A stretch of 64,000 nucleotides of DNA, taken from contig NZ_JABJWH010000040.1 in assembly GCF_015265435.1 (NCBI RefSeq), positions 216,258 to 280,257 of the forward strand, in the 5' to 3' direction. The stretch is from Alloalcanivorax profundimaris (lineage in GTDB: Bacteria; Pseudomonadota; Gammaproteobacteria; Pseudomonadales; Alcanivoracaceae). Positions within the stretch are counted from its first letter, which is position 1; each line of letters begins with the position of its first letter. Positions 45,458 to 57,970 of this stretch are shown here, one piece after another. A program made the translations under genes and the position numbers. Under the pieces are notes generated by a model, which did no database searches, was not told where the DNA came from, and worked only from the letters and a program-made list of their open reading frames with translations.

Positions 45458-46954
45458 ATGGGGATTTTACGCAAGTGCTTGTTGCCGCTGGTGATCGCCG
45501 GCCTGCTGGCCGGCTGCGGCCAGAATCAGGAACCGGCCGACAACGGTGGCGGCCAGCCGGACAACGCCCAGACCAGCTCGCGAAGCGATGACAGCGGCGG
45601 CGAACAGCTGGTCACCGGCCTGCCGGACTTCACCGCCCTGGTGAAGAAGGAAGCGCCGGCGGTGGTCAACATTTCCACCGTCACCCACCGCGATCAAAGC
45701 GACGACCCGCGCATGCAGGAGCTGCCGGAGATGCTGCGCCGCTTCTTCGACGAGTTCGGCGGCGGCCCGGGTGGCCCCGGCGGTCCCGGTGGCGGCGGCC
45801 GTGGCGACATGGAATCGCTGGGCTCCGGCTTCATCATCTCCAGCGACGGCTATGTGCTCACCAACTACCACGTGGTGGGCGAGGCCGACGAGATCGTGGT
45901 GCGCCTGCAGGACCGCCGCGAGCTGGACGCCGAGCTGGTGGGCTCCGACCCGCAGAGCGACCTGGCGCTGATCAAGGTGGACGCCAAGGACCTGCCGGTG
46001 GCGGACATCGGCTCCTCGGAAAACCTCAGCGTCGGTGAGTGGGTGCTCGCCATCGGCGCGCCCTTCGGTTTCGACAGCTCGGTGACCGCCGGCATCGTCA
46101 GCGCCAAGGGCCGCAGCCTGCCCACCGACAACTACGTGCCCTTCATCCAGACCGACGTGGCCATCAACCCGGGCAACAGCGGCGGCCCGCTGTTCAACCT
46201 GAAAGGCCAGGTGGTGGGCATCAACTCGCAGATCGTCAGCCGCTCCGGCGGCTACATGGGCCTGAGCTTCGCCATTCCCATCGACCTGGCCATGGACGTG
46301 GTGGACCAGCTCAAGGAAAACGGCGAGGTAAGCCGGGGCTGGCTGGGCGTGCTGATCCAGGAAGTGGATCGCGACCTGGCCGAGTCGTTCGGCCTGGACA
46401 AGCCCATGGGCGCCCTGGTGGCCCAGGTCCAGCCCGGTTCCCCGGCGTCCAAGGCCGGCCTCCAGGCCGGTGACGTGATCATCGGCTTCAACGGCAAGGA
46501 GATCCAGCGGTCCGCCCAGCTGCCCAAGTGGGTGGGCGCGCTCAAGGCCGGCACCGAGGCGGACATGACCGTGGTGCGCGACGGCGACGAGCAGACCCTG
46601 ACGGTGACCGTGGGCGAGCTGCCGGACGACCCGCAGCAGGCCATGAACCAGGGTGGCGAGGGCGGCGACGACGGCGCCGACAGGCTGGGTCTGAGCGTGC
46701 GTCCGGCCAGCCCGGCGGAGCTGTCCCGGGTGGAAGCCGCCAATGGCGTCATGATCACCGGCGTGGAGAAGGGCCCGGCGGCCCGCGCCGGCCTGCGCCG
46801 TGGCGACGTGCTGGTGAGCCTGGACGGCCAGGACCTGAAAAGCCCGGAGGACTACCAGCGCATTGTCGGCGAACTGCCCGAGGCGGGGAGCGTGCCGGCC
46901 CTGGTGAACCGGGGTGGCAACGCCCGCTTCCTGGCCCTCAAGCTGGGCGACTGA
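45458..46954 (+). CDS. mucD: DegP/MucD-type periplasmic serine protease, predicted lipoprotein
   Basis: A 498-residue HtrA protease: trypsin-like domain with His (LTNYHVVGEAD), Asp (PQSDLALIKVD) and Ser (NPGNSGGPLFN) of the triad, followed by two PDZ domains (about 280-385 and 400-495). It degrades misfolded envelope proteins and closes the sigma-E operon. The N-terminus has a lipobox, LLAGC, followed by a Gly/Asn/Gln-rich linker, so the protein is probably membrane-anchored; the classical P. aeruginosa MucD has an ordinary signal peptide. A glycine-rich loop (GGGPGGPGGPGGGG) occupies the LA-loop region. The ATG at 45458 follows AGAAGGGAG. Confidence 0.92.
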   Translation: MGILRKCLLPLVIAGLLAGCGQNQEPADNGGGQPDNAQTSSRSDDSGGEQLVTGLPDFTALVKKEAPAVVNISTVTHRDQSDDPRMQELPEMLRRFFDEFGGGPGGPGGPGGGGRGDMESLGSGFIISSDGYVLTNYHVVGEADEIVVRLQDRRELDAELVGSDPQSDLALIKVDAKDLPVADIGSSENLSVGEWVLAIGAPFGFDSSVTAGIVSAKGRSLPTDNYVPFIQTDVAINPGNSGGPLFNLKGQVVGINSQIVSRSGGYMGLSFAIPIDLAMDVVDQLKENGEVSRGWLGVLIQEVDRDLAESFGLDKPMGALVAQVQPGSPASKAGLQAGDVIIGFNGKEIQRSAQLPKWVGALKAGTEADMTVVRDGDEQTLTVTVGELPDDPQQAMNQGGEGGDDGADRLGLSVRPASPAELSRVEAANGVMITGVEKGPAARAGLRRGDVLVSLDGQDLKSPEDYQRIVGELPEAGSVPALVNRGGNARFLALKLGD

Positions 46955-46968
46955 CCCCGGCTTTACCC

Positions 46969-47033
46969 TGTAGGAGCGGCTTCAGCCGCGATCGCGCGGT
47001 GTCGGACAGCGCCCGATGATCGCGGCTGAAGCG
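46969..47033. repeat. REPIN after mucD
   Basis: An inverted pair of REP units: TGTAGGAGCGGCTTCAGCCG at 46969-46988 continuing to 46992, and the complementary ATCGCGGCTGAAGC at 47019-47032. The right unit is incomplete at its outer end. Confidence 0.7.
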
Positions 47034-47148
47034 GCGCCCCGGGCCGTCCGGGGGGCTCCGCCGGGGGGATTATCCCCCGGAGCTCTAATCCGATAGAATC
47101 GCCCTCCATTGTGTCTTTCTTTACGTTTCCACCATTTGGCGGGTATCT

Positions 47149-48948
47149 GTGACCGACATTACGCACATTCGCAACTTCTCCATCATTGCTCATATCGATC
47201 ACGGCAAATCCACCCTGGCGGACCGTTTCATCCAGGTCTGCGGCGGTCTCTCCGACCGTGAGCTCAAGGAGCAGGTGCTGGATTCCATGGATCTGGAACG
47301 CGAGCGCGGCATCACCATCAAGGCGCAAAGCGTGACGCTCTATTACACGGCCCGGAACGGCGAGACCTACCAGCTCAACTTCATCGACACCCCCGGCCAC
47401 GTGGACTTTTCCTACGAGGTATCGCGGTCGTTGTCCGCCTGCGAAGGCGCGCTGCTGGTGGTGGACGCCGCCCAGGGCGTGGAGGCCCAGTCCGTGGGCA
47501 ACTGTTACACCGCCATCGAGCAGGACCTGGAAGTGCTGCCGGTGCTCAACAAGGTGGATCTGCCCCAGGCGGAGCCGGACCGGGTGGCCGAGGAGATCGA
47601 GGAGATCATCGGCCTGGACGCCACCGACGCCTGCCACGTCTCCGCCAAGACCGGCGTGGGCGTGCCGGAACTGCTGGAGCAACTGGTGGAGCGCATTCCT
47701 CCGCCGGCGGGGAAGCGCGAGGAGCGCCTGCAGGCGCTGATCATCGATTCCTGGTTCGACAACTACATGGGCGTGATCTCGCTGGTGCGGATTCGCTATG
47801 GCCGCCTCAAGAAGGGCGACAAGATCCACGTCAAATCCACCGGCCAGAACCACGTGGTGGACAGCCTTGGCATCTTCACCCCCAAGCGCAAGGAAACCAA
47901 CGTGCTGGAGGCCGGCGAGGTGGGCTGGGTGAGCGCCACCATCAAGGACATTCACGGCGCCCCGGTGGGCGATACCCTGACCCACGCCAACACCCCGGAC
48001 GTGCAGATGCTGCCCGGCTTCAAGAAGGTCAAGCCGCAGGTCTACGCGGGCATGTTCCCGGTCAACGCCGACGATTACGAAAGCTTCCGCGACGCCCTCG
48101 GCAAACTGGCGCTCAACGACGCCTCCCTGTTCTACGAGCCGGAAAACTCCGACGCCCTGGGCTTCGGCTTCCGGGTCGGCTTCCTGGGCATGCTGCACAT
48201 GGAGATCATCCATGAGCGCCTGGAGCGGGAATACGACCTGGACCTGATCACCACGGCGCCCACCGTGGTCTATGAGTTGGAGCTGACCGACGGCTCCACC
48301 CTGTACGTGGACAACCCCTCGGAGCTGCCGGAAAGCAACCTGATCGAGGAATTCCGCGAGCCCATCGCCCGGGTCAATATCCTGGTGCCCCAGGAATACG
48401 TGGGCAACGTGATCACGCTGTGCACCGAGCGGCGCGGCGAGCAGATCAACATGCAGTACCTGGGCAAGCAGATCTCGCTCACCTATGACATTCCCATGGC
48501 CGAGGTGGTGCTGGACTTCTTCGACCGGCTGAAATCCGCCAGCCGCGGCTACGCCTCCCTGGAGTACGCCTTCGAGCGCTTCCAGGCCGCCAAGCTGGTG
48601 CGCGTGGACGTGCTCATCAACGGCGACAAGGTGGACGCCCTGGCGATGATCTGCCACCTGGATCACTCCGCCCATCGCGGCCGCGTGGTGATCGAGAAGA
48701 TGAAGGAACTGGTGCCCCGGCAGATGTTCGACGTCGCCATCCAGGCCGCCATCGGCAACAAGATCATCGCCCGGCAAACGGTCAAGGCGCTGCGCAAGAA
48801 CGTGACCGCCAAGTGTTACGGCGGCGACGTATCGCGTAAGAAAAAACTGCTGCAGAAGCAGAAAGAAGGCAAGAAACGCATGAAGCAGGTGGGCAATGTG
48901 GAAATTCCCCAGGCCGCCTTCCTGGCCGTGCTCAAGGTGGATGACTAA
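47149..48948 (+). CDS. lepA: Elongation factor 4 (LepA)
   Basis: A 599-residue translational GTPase. G motifs are [13 protein letters not shown] (G1), [16 protein letters not shown] (G3) and LNKVDLP (G4). The LepA-specific C-terminal domain is present and ends [21 protein letters not shown]. It back-translocates or remodels ribosomes under stress. The start is GTG at 47149. lepB begins at the base after its stop, as in most gammaproteobacteria, so the two form one operon. Confidence 0.96.
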   Translation: MTDITHIRNFSIIAHIDHGKSTLADRFIQVCGGLSDRELKEQVLDSMDLERERGITIKAQSVTLYYTARNGETYQLNFIDTPGHVDFSYEVSRSLSACEGALLVVDAAQGVEAQSVGNCYTAIEQDLEVLPVLNKVDLPQAEPDRVAEEIEEIIGLDATDACHVSAKTGVGVPELLEQLVERIPPPAGKREERLQALIIDSWFDNYMGVISLVRIRYGRLKKGDKIHVKSTGQNHVVDSLGIFTPKRKETNVLEAGEVGWVSATIKDIHGAPVGDTLTHANTPDVQMLPGFKKVKPQVYAGMFPVNADDYESFRDALGKLALNDASLFYEPENSDALGFGFRVGFLGMLHMEIIHERLEREYDLDLITTAPTVVYELELTDGSTLYVDNPSELPESNLIEEFREPIARVNILVPQEYVGNVITLCTERRGEQINMQYLGKQISLTYDIPMAEVVLDFFDRLKSASRGYASLEYAFERFQAAKLVRVDVLINGDKVDALAMICHLDHSAHRGRVVIEKMKELVPRQMFDVAIQAAIGNKIIARQTVKALRKNVTAKCYGGDVSRKKKLLQKQKEGKKRMKQVGNVEIPQAAFLAVLKVDD

Positions 48949-49746
48949 ATGGATATCGATGTAGGTTTCTGGCTCACCCTGGCGCTGCTGATCACGGTTC
49001 TGATCTGGCTCGCCGACCGCGCGCTCAAGCTGCGCCAGCGCAAGGGCATGATCGGCAGCACCGTGGAAACGTCCAACTCGCTGATCTCGGTGCTGTTCAT
49101 CGTGCTGGTGATCCGCTCCTTCATTGTGGAACCGTTCACCATTCCCTCTGGTTCCATGTTGCCGACCCTGCAGGTTCATGATTTTATTCTGGTCAACAAG
49201 TTTTCCTACGGCCTGCGCCTGCCGGTGACCAATACCAAGATCATTCCGGTGGGCGAGCCGGAGCGCGGCGACGTCATGGTGTTCAAGTTCCCGGAGGACA
49301 CCAGCCAGAACTTCATCAAGCGCGTGGTGGGCTTGCCCGGCGACCGCGTGGCGGTGCGCGACAACGTGGTTTACGTGAACGGCGAGCCGGTGGAGCGGGA
49401 GCTGGTGGACAGCGGCCGCATCGCGCCGCGGGTATGGCGCCGCGAGTACATTGAACACCTGGGGGAAGCGGAGCATCTGATCTGGCAGGAAGGCCTGATC
49501 GATCCCTACAACGGCGAGCCGCGCATTCCCCAGGGCGGCACCCAGGGTGAGTGGGAGGTGCCCGAGGGCAGTTATTTCGTGATGGGGGACAATCGCGATA
49601 ACAGTAACGACAGCCGCTTCTGGGGCGTGGTGCCGGAACGGCTGGTGGTGGGGGAAGCCTTCCTGATCTGGATGCACTGGGATCCGATCTTCTCGCTGCC
49701 GAGTTTCTCCCGGAACGGCTCGATCGACAAAATTGAAACGAACTAG
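48949..49746 (+). CDS. lepB: Signal peptidase I
   Basis: A 265-residue signal peptidase. Two N-terminal membrane helices (residues 7-24 and about 47-62) precede the catalytic Ser in IPSGSMLPTLQVHDFILVNK and the Lys in IKRVVGLPGDRVAV; box E is GDNRDNSNDSRFWG. It removes signal peptides from exported proteins at the inner membrane. It starts at the base after lepA and is followed by a DUF4845 gene and rnc. All catalytic positions are intact. Confidence 0.95.
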   Translation: MDIDVGFWLTLALLITVLIWLADRALKLRQRKGMIGSTVETSNSLISVLFIVLVIRSFIVEPFTIPSGSMLPTLQVHDFILVNKFSYGLRLPVTNTKIIPVGEPERGDVMVFKFPEDTSQNFIKRVVGLPGDRVAVRDNVVYVNGEPVERELVDSGRIAPRVWRREYIEHLGEAEHLIWQEGLIDPYNGEPRIPQGGTQGEWEVPEGSYFVMGDNRDNSNDSRFWGVVPERLVVGEAFLIWMHWDPIFSLPSFSRNGSIDKIETN

Positions 49747-49761
49747 CGTGGAGACGGAATA

Positions 49762-50139
49762 ATGATAACCCGATCCCGTCAACGGGGGCTGTCACTGCTG
49801 GGCTGGGTGGTTGTGCTGATCGTGCTTGCGGTGTTCGGCACCGCCGCGTTCCGCATGGTGCCCGCCTATATGGAATACAACACCATCCGCAGCACCATCA
49901 ATTCGGTGCTCTCCGACAGCAAGACCGCCTTGATGTCGGAGCACGAGGTGCGCGCCGCGCTGAGCAAGCGCTTCACCATCAACCAGGTGGACGCCATCCG
50001 CGTGAGCGATCTGGCGATCAGCAAGGAAGGGGGCCTTTTGGCCGTGGGGGTGGACTATGAAGTGCGGCGGCCGTTGTTCTACAACGTGTCCGTGGTGATG
50101 CACTTCGAGGAAACCTTCGACAAGACGATTGGACGCTGA
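49762..50139 (+). CDS. DUF4845 small membrane protein
   Basis: A 125-residue protein with a type-IV-pilin-like N-terminus: RSRQRGLSLLGWVVVLIVLAVFGTAA forms a single membrane helix (about 10-28), followed by an extracytoplasmic domain (RMVPAYMEYNTIRSTI and VGVDYEVRRPLFYNVSVVMHF). This DUF4845 family lies between lepB and rnc in Pseudomonas and relatives; its role is unknown. The stop overlaps the rnc start by one base. Confidence 0.88.
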   Translation: MITRSRQRGLSLLGWVVVLIVLAVFGTAAFRMVPAYMEYNTIRSTINSVLSDSKTALMSEHEVRAALSKRFTINQVDAIRVSDLAISKEGGLLAVGVDYEVRRPLFYNVSVVMHFEETFDKTIGR

Positions 50140-50814
50140 TGGACGATCTGGATCGCCTCAGTCGCCGGCTCGGTTACCGGTTCCAGGACCCGTCGCTGTT
50201 TGAACTGGCGCTCAGCCATCGCAGCGTGAGCCGGCGGCGCAACAATGAACGGCTGGAATTCCTGGGCGACGCCCAGCTCAGCCAGATTATTTCCACCGAA
50301 CTGTTCCACCGCTTTCCGGATGCCGCCGAGGGCCAGCTCACGCGCATGCGCGCCTTCCTGGTGCGCGGCCAGACCCTGGCCGAGGTGGCCCGGGAGCTGG
50401 GCGTGGGGGAATACCTGATCCTCGGCGGCGGCGAGCTGAAAAGCGGCGGTCACCGCCGTGACTCGATTCTCGCCGATGCCCTGGAAGCCCTGATCGGCGC
50501 CATCGTCATCGACGGCGGCGAGGACACCTGCCGGCGGGTAATCCTGGAATGGTTCGCCGAGCGCCTGGAGCACATCTCGCCGCAGTCGGTGCGCAAGGAC
50601 GCCAAAACCCGCTTGCAGGAATGGCTGCAGGCGCGCAAGCATGAGTTACCCGCCTACGACGTGCTGTCGGTGACCGGCCAGGCGCCGCGCCAGACCTTCG
50701 AGGTGGAATGCACGCTGCCGGATCTGAATCAACGTTTCGTGGCCACCGGCGCCAGCCGCCGCCGCTCCGAGCAGCAGGCGGCGGAGCAGGCCCTGAGCTG
50801 GCTGGAGCAGTCCC

Positions 50815-50822
<8 letters not shown>
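50139..50822 (+). CDS. rnc: Ribonuclease III
   Basis: A 227-residue enzyme cutting double-stranded RNA (rRNA precursors, mRNAs). The catalytic domain has ERLEFLGDAQLSQII and ADALEALIGAIVID with the essential acidic residues. A double-stranded-RNA-binding domain (about 155-225) begins KTRLQEWLQARKHELPAYDV. The start overlaps the previous gene by one base and its stop overlaps era by eight, so rnc-era are translationally coupled as in E. coli. Confidence 0.95.
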
Positions 50823-51697
<875 letters not shown>

Positions 51698-51714
<17 letters not shown>

Positions 51715-52375
51715 ACGCCACGCCGGCGGCCTGTCGCCGGCCTGGCTGCTGCACCGCCGCCCGTTCCGCAACACCAGCCTGATCATCGACCTGTTTCTTC
51801 CCGAGCGCGGCCGCGTTGGCGCCGTGGCCCGGGGCGGCCGGCGCGACGCCAGCCTGGCCCCGTTCCTGCCGCTCTGGGTGGACCTGAAACGCGGCGGCGA
51901 GCTGTATACCCTGCGCCAGGTGGAGCCCCGTGGCCCGGCGCCGGGGCTGGCCGGGCGGGCGCTGTACTGCGGTTTCTACGTCAACGAGCTGATGATGCGG
52001 CTGCTGCACCGGGACGATGCCCACCCGGATCTCTGGCCGCCCTACGAGCACACCCTGGCCGCCCTGGCCGGCGACACGGCCCTGGACGTGACCCTGCGCC
52101 GTTTCGAGATGACCCTGCTGGAAGAAGCCGGTTACGGCCTGCCCCTGGACCAGGACGCGGACGGCCGGCCGCTGGCCGATGACGGACTCTACCGGTGGGA
52201 GCCGGAGCAGGGCTTCCTGCCGGACCCGCGCGGCTATCCCGGCGATCTGCTGCTGGCCCTGGGCCGGGATGAATGGAACGGGGACGTGCGGCGCATGGCC
52301 AAGGCGTTGCTGCGCGCCGCCCTGGAGCCGCACCTGGGCGGCCGGCCCCTGCGCAGCCGGGAATTATTCCGGTAG
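51698..52375 (+). CDS. recO: DNA repair protein RecO
   Basis: A 225-residue recombination mediator. The N-terminal OB fold has PAWLLHRRPFRNTSLIIDLFLPERGRVGAVARGGR, the helical middle has LYCGFYVNELMMRLLHRDDAHPDLWPPYEHTL, and the C-terminus ends in RSRELFR, as in Pseudomonas and E. coli RecO. It loads RecA on SSB-coated DNA with RecR. The ATG at 51698 lies inside era; a later start would cut the OB fold. It converges with pdxJ with a gap of two bases. Confidence 0.92.
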
Positions 52376-52377
52376 TT

Positions 52378-53112
52378 TCAGGCGTCCCGCGCCGCCTCGT
52401 CGATCAGCACGCGCATCGCTCGCACCGCCTCGTCCAGCCCGGTGAGCACCGCCCGGGCGACGATCCCGTGGCCGATGTTCAGCTCGTTGATGCCGGGCAG
52501 GGCGGCGATTTCCCGGGTGTTGTGGTAATGCAGGCCGTGGCCGGCGTTGACGATCAGGCCCGCCTCGATGGCCAGATCCAGCCCCCGGCGAATGCGCGTC
52601 AGCTCGGCGGCCGCCTGGTCCGGATCGGTGGCGTCGGCGTAATGACCGGTGTGAATCTCGATGGCCGGCGCCCCGCAGCGCGCCGCCGCTTCGATCTGCG
52701 CCGGGTCCGCGTCGATGAACAGCGACACCTGGATATCCGCTTCGGCGAGCTCCCCGGTGCAGCGCTTGATCCACGCCTCGTTGCCGGCCACGTCCAGGCC
52801 GCCCTCGGTGGTCAGCTCCTCGCGCTTCTCCGGCACCAGGCAGCAGTGCGCCGGGCGGATGCGCCGGGCAATGCCCACCATCTCCTCGGTGGCGGCCATC
52901 TCCAGGTTCATGCGCGTCTGCAGGGTTTGCGCCAGCAGTTCCACGTCGCGATCCTGGATGTGGCGCCGGTCCTCGCGCAGGTGCACGGTGATGCCGTCGG
53001 CGCCGGCCTGTTCCGCCACCAGGGCCGCCTGCACCGGCTCCGGATAACGGGTACCGCGGGCCTGACGGAGGGTGGCGATGTGATCGATGTTGATGCCGAG
53101 CAGCACGGGCAT
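52378..53112 (-). CDS. pdxJ: Pyridoxine 5'-phosphate synthase
   Basis: A 244-residue TIM-barrel enzyme that joins 1-deoxyxylulose 5-phosphate and 3-amino-2-oxopropyl phosphate to give pyridoxine 5'-phosphate. Family motifs are [35 protein letters not shown], and [10 protein letters not shown]. The ATG at 53112 ([13 protein letters not shown]) is the conserved start; the open frame extends 13 codons upstream. In Pseudomonas pdxJ follows recO on the same strand; here it is inverted and convergent. Confidence 0.94.
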   Translation of the reverse strand: MPVLLGINIDHIATLRQARGTRYPEPVQAALVAEQAGADGITVHLREDRRHIQDRDVELLAQTLQTRMNLEMAATEEMVGIARRIRPAHCCLVPEKREELTTEGGLDVAGNEAWIKRCTGELAEADIQVSLFIDADPAQIEAAARCGAPAIEIHTGHYADATDPDQAAAELTRIRRGLDLAIEAGLIVNAGHGLHYHNTREIAALPGINELNIGHGIVARAVLTGLDEAVRAMRVLIDEAARDA

Positions 53113-53235
53113 TGGGGGCTCCAGAACGGGGTTGGGGAAACGGGCGCCCATGGTAGCAGAGCGGCGGCCCGGTAGGAGAGGCCGGGCGGCGTTCCGCTTC
53201 AGCCGCGAAAGGTCCTGGCGGGGCGTGACCGCGCC

Positions 53236-55998
<2,763 letters not shown>

Positions 55999-56110
55999 GG
56001 TCCCCCTGAATGGTCGCTTGTCGTTGTTTTCACGGCGCCGGGCCTGGGGGCCATTATGACCGACTTGAGCGCCGCTGCCAGAGCCCCCCGCCTTGAGATA
56101 CAATGCGCCC

Positions 56111-57028
56111 ATGACCTACAAGACCATTGAGTCCACGGTGGGCGGCACGCCGCTGGTGCGTCTGCAACGCCTGCCGGGGAACACGACCAACACCATTCTG
56201 GTGAAGCTGGAAGGCAACAATCCCGCCGGTTCCGTGAAGGACCGCCCGGCCCTCAACATGATCACCAAGGCCGAGGCGCGCGGTGAGATCAAGCCCGGCG
56301 ACACCCTGATCGAGGCCACCAGCGGCAACACCGGCATCGCCCTGGCCATGGCGGCGGCCATGCGTGGCTACCGCATGAAGCTGATCATGCCCGCCAACCA
56401 GAGCCAGGAGCGCCGCGACGCCATGGCCGCCTACGGCGCCGAGCTGATTTCGGTGACCAAGGAGGAGGGCATGGAGGGCGCCCGGGACCTGGCCCAGGCC
56501 ATGCAGGAACGGGGCGAGGGCAAGGTGCTCGACCAGTTCGCCAACCCGGACAACCCGATGGCCCATTACGAGAGCACCGCCCCGGAAATCTGGGCGGAAA
56601 CCGGCGGCGCCATGACCCACTTCGTCAGCTCCATGGGCACCACCGGCACCATCATGGGCTGCAGCCTGTACTTCAAGGAGCAGAATCCGGACGTCCAGAT
56701 CGTCGGCCTGCAGCCCACGGACGGCGCCTCGATCCCCGGCATCCGCCGCTGGCCCAAGGAATACCTGCCCAGCATCTTCGACGAATCCCGGGTGGACCGG
56801 GTCATCGACATGGACCAGGATCTGGCCGAGCACACCATGCGGCGGCTGGCCCGGGAAGAGGGCATCTTCTGCGGGGTATCCTCCGGCGGCGCCGTGGCCG
56901 GCGCCCTGCAGCTCTCCGAGGAGCTGGAAAACGCGGTGATCGTGGCCATCGTCTGCGACCGGGGTGACCGTTACCTGTCCACCGGCGTGTTCAACGCGGA
57001 ACGGGACGATACGGAGGCCGGCTCATGA
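56111..57028 (+). CDS. cysM: Cysteine synthase B
   Basis: A 305-residue PLP-dependent synthase. The pyridoxal Lys is in NNPAGSVKDRPALNMI, the phosphate loop EATSGNTGIALAMAAAMRGY, and a C-terminal CGVSSGGAVAGALQL. CysM makes cysteine from O-acetylserine and sulfide or thiosulfate. The ATG at 56111 (MTYKTIESTVGGTPLVRL) is the conserved one. It is divergent from the BarA-type kinase, the arrangement seen in Pseudomonas (gacS-cysM), and overlaps the next gene by four bases. Confidence 0.94.
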   Translation: MTYKTIESTVGGTPLVRLQRLPGNTTNTILVKLEGNNPAGSVKDRPALNMITKAEARGEIKPGDTLIEATSGNTGIALAMAAAMRGYRMKLIMPANQSQERRDAMAAYGAELISVTKEEGMEGARDLAQAMQERGEGKVLDQFANPDNPMAHYESTAPEIWAETGGAMTHFVSSMGTTGTIMGCSLYFKEQNPDVQIVGLQPTDGASIPGIRRWPKEYLPSIFDESRVDRVIDMDQDLAEHTMRRLAREEGIFCGVSSGGAVAGALQLSEELENAVIVAIVCDRGDRYLSTGVFNAERDDTEAGS

Positions 57029-57804
57029 ACGTTCTGGTGTTCGATATCGAGACCATCCCGGACCTGGACGGCGGCCGCCGCCTTTACGACCTGCACGGCC
57101 TGGACGACAAGGACACCGCCAGCGCCCTGTTCAACCTGCGCCGCCAGGAAAACGGTTCCGAATTCCTGCGCCTGCACCTGCACCGGGTGGTGGCGATCTC
57201 CGTGGTGCTGCGCTCCGCCCAGGGCATCAAGGTGTGGTCCCTGGGCGACGAGGACGCCGGCGAGAAGGAGCTGATCGAGCGCTTCTACGACGGCATCGAC
57301 CGCTTCACGCCGCAGATCGTGAGTTGGAACGGCGGCGGCTTCGACCTGCCGGTGCTCAACTACCGCGCCCTCAAGCATGGCGTGGTGGCGCGGCGGTTCT
57401 GGGAAACCGGCAACGAGGACACCAGCTTCCGCTTCAACAACTACCTCAGCCGTTTCCACCAGCGCCATCTGGACCTGATGGAGCAACTGGCCATGTTCAA
57501 CAACCGCGCCAACGCGCCCCTGGACCAGATCGCCACCCTGCTGGGCTTCCCCGGCAAGATGGGCATGAGCGGCGCCAAGGTGTTCGATGCCTTTCAGGAT
57601 GGCGACCTCAAGGGCATTCGCGATTACTGCGAAACCGACGTGCTCAACACCTGGCTGGTGTTCCTGCGCTTCCAGCTGATGCGTGGCGAGATCGACGCCA
57701 CCGGCTACCAGGCCGAGCTGGACCTGCTGCGCGATTATCTGCGCCAGGAAGGGCACCCGCACTTCACCGCCTTCCTGGAAGCCTGGGAAGCCGCGAGCAA
57801 TTAA
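57025..57804 (+). CDS. Predicted 3'-5' exonuclease (PolB-like)
   Basis: A 259-residue DnaQ/DEDD-superfamily nuclease. ExoI motif is VFDIETIPD with Asp and Glu, ExoII is IVSWNGGGFDLPVL, ExoIII is IRDYCETDVLNTW; together they give the four metal-binding acidic residues. This PolB-like exonuclease group lacks a polymerase domain. It overlaps cysM by four bases and is followed by repeats and rlmD. A DNA repair or processing role is inferred from the fold. Confidence 0.86.
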   Translation: MNVLVFDIETIPDLDGGRRLYDLHGLDDKDTASALFNLRRQENGSEFLRLHLHRVVAISVVLRSAQGIKVWSLGDEDAGEKELIERFYDGIDRFTPQIVSWNGGGFDLPVLNYRALKHGVVARRFWETGNEDTSFRFNNYLSRFHQRHLDLMEQLAMFNNRANAPLDQIATLLGFPGKMGMSGAKVFDAFQDGDLKGIRDYCETDVLNTWLVFLRFQLMRGEIDATGYQAELDLLRDYLRQEGHPHFTAFLEAWEAASN

Positions 57805-57807
57805 CAG

Positions 57808-57950
57808 TTAACAGTGAACAGTTAACAGTGGCGCGAGCGAGGCGGGTGGCGTCCGAACGGTTCGAGGCCGCGCCCGGCCTTTTGGCGCGGCCCGTGACGG
57901 TTCTGTTTCGGCCAACCTCTCGCGCGCCGCTATTAACTGTTCACTATTAA
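57808..57950. repeat. Long imperfect inverted repeat before rlmD
   Basis: TTAACAGTGAACAGTTAA (57808-57825) and TTAACTGTTCACTATTAA (57933-57950) are inverted copies with one mismatch, about 107 bp apart. Shorter copies of the same unit (AGTTAACAGTG) surround the left arm. It could form a large hairpin after the exonuclease gene. Confidence 0.75.
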
Positions 57951-57970
57951 CTCTTCACTGAATTGTATTT

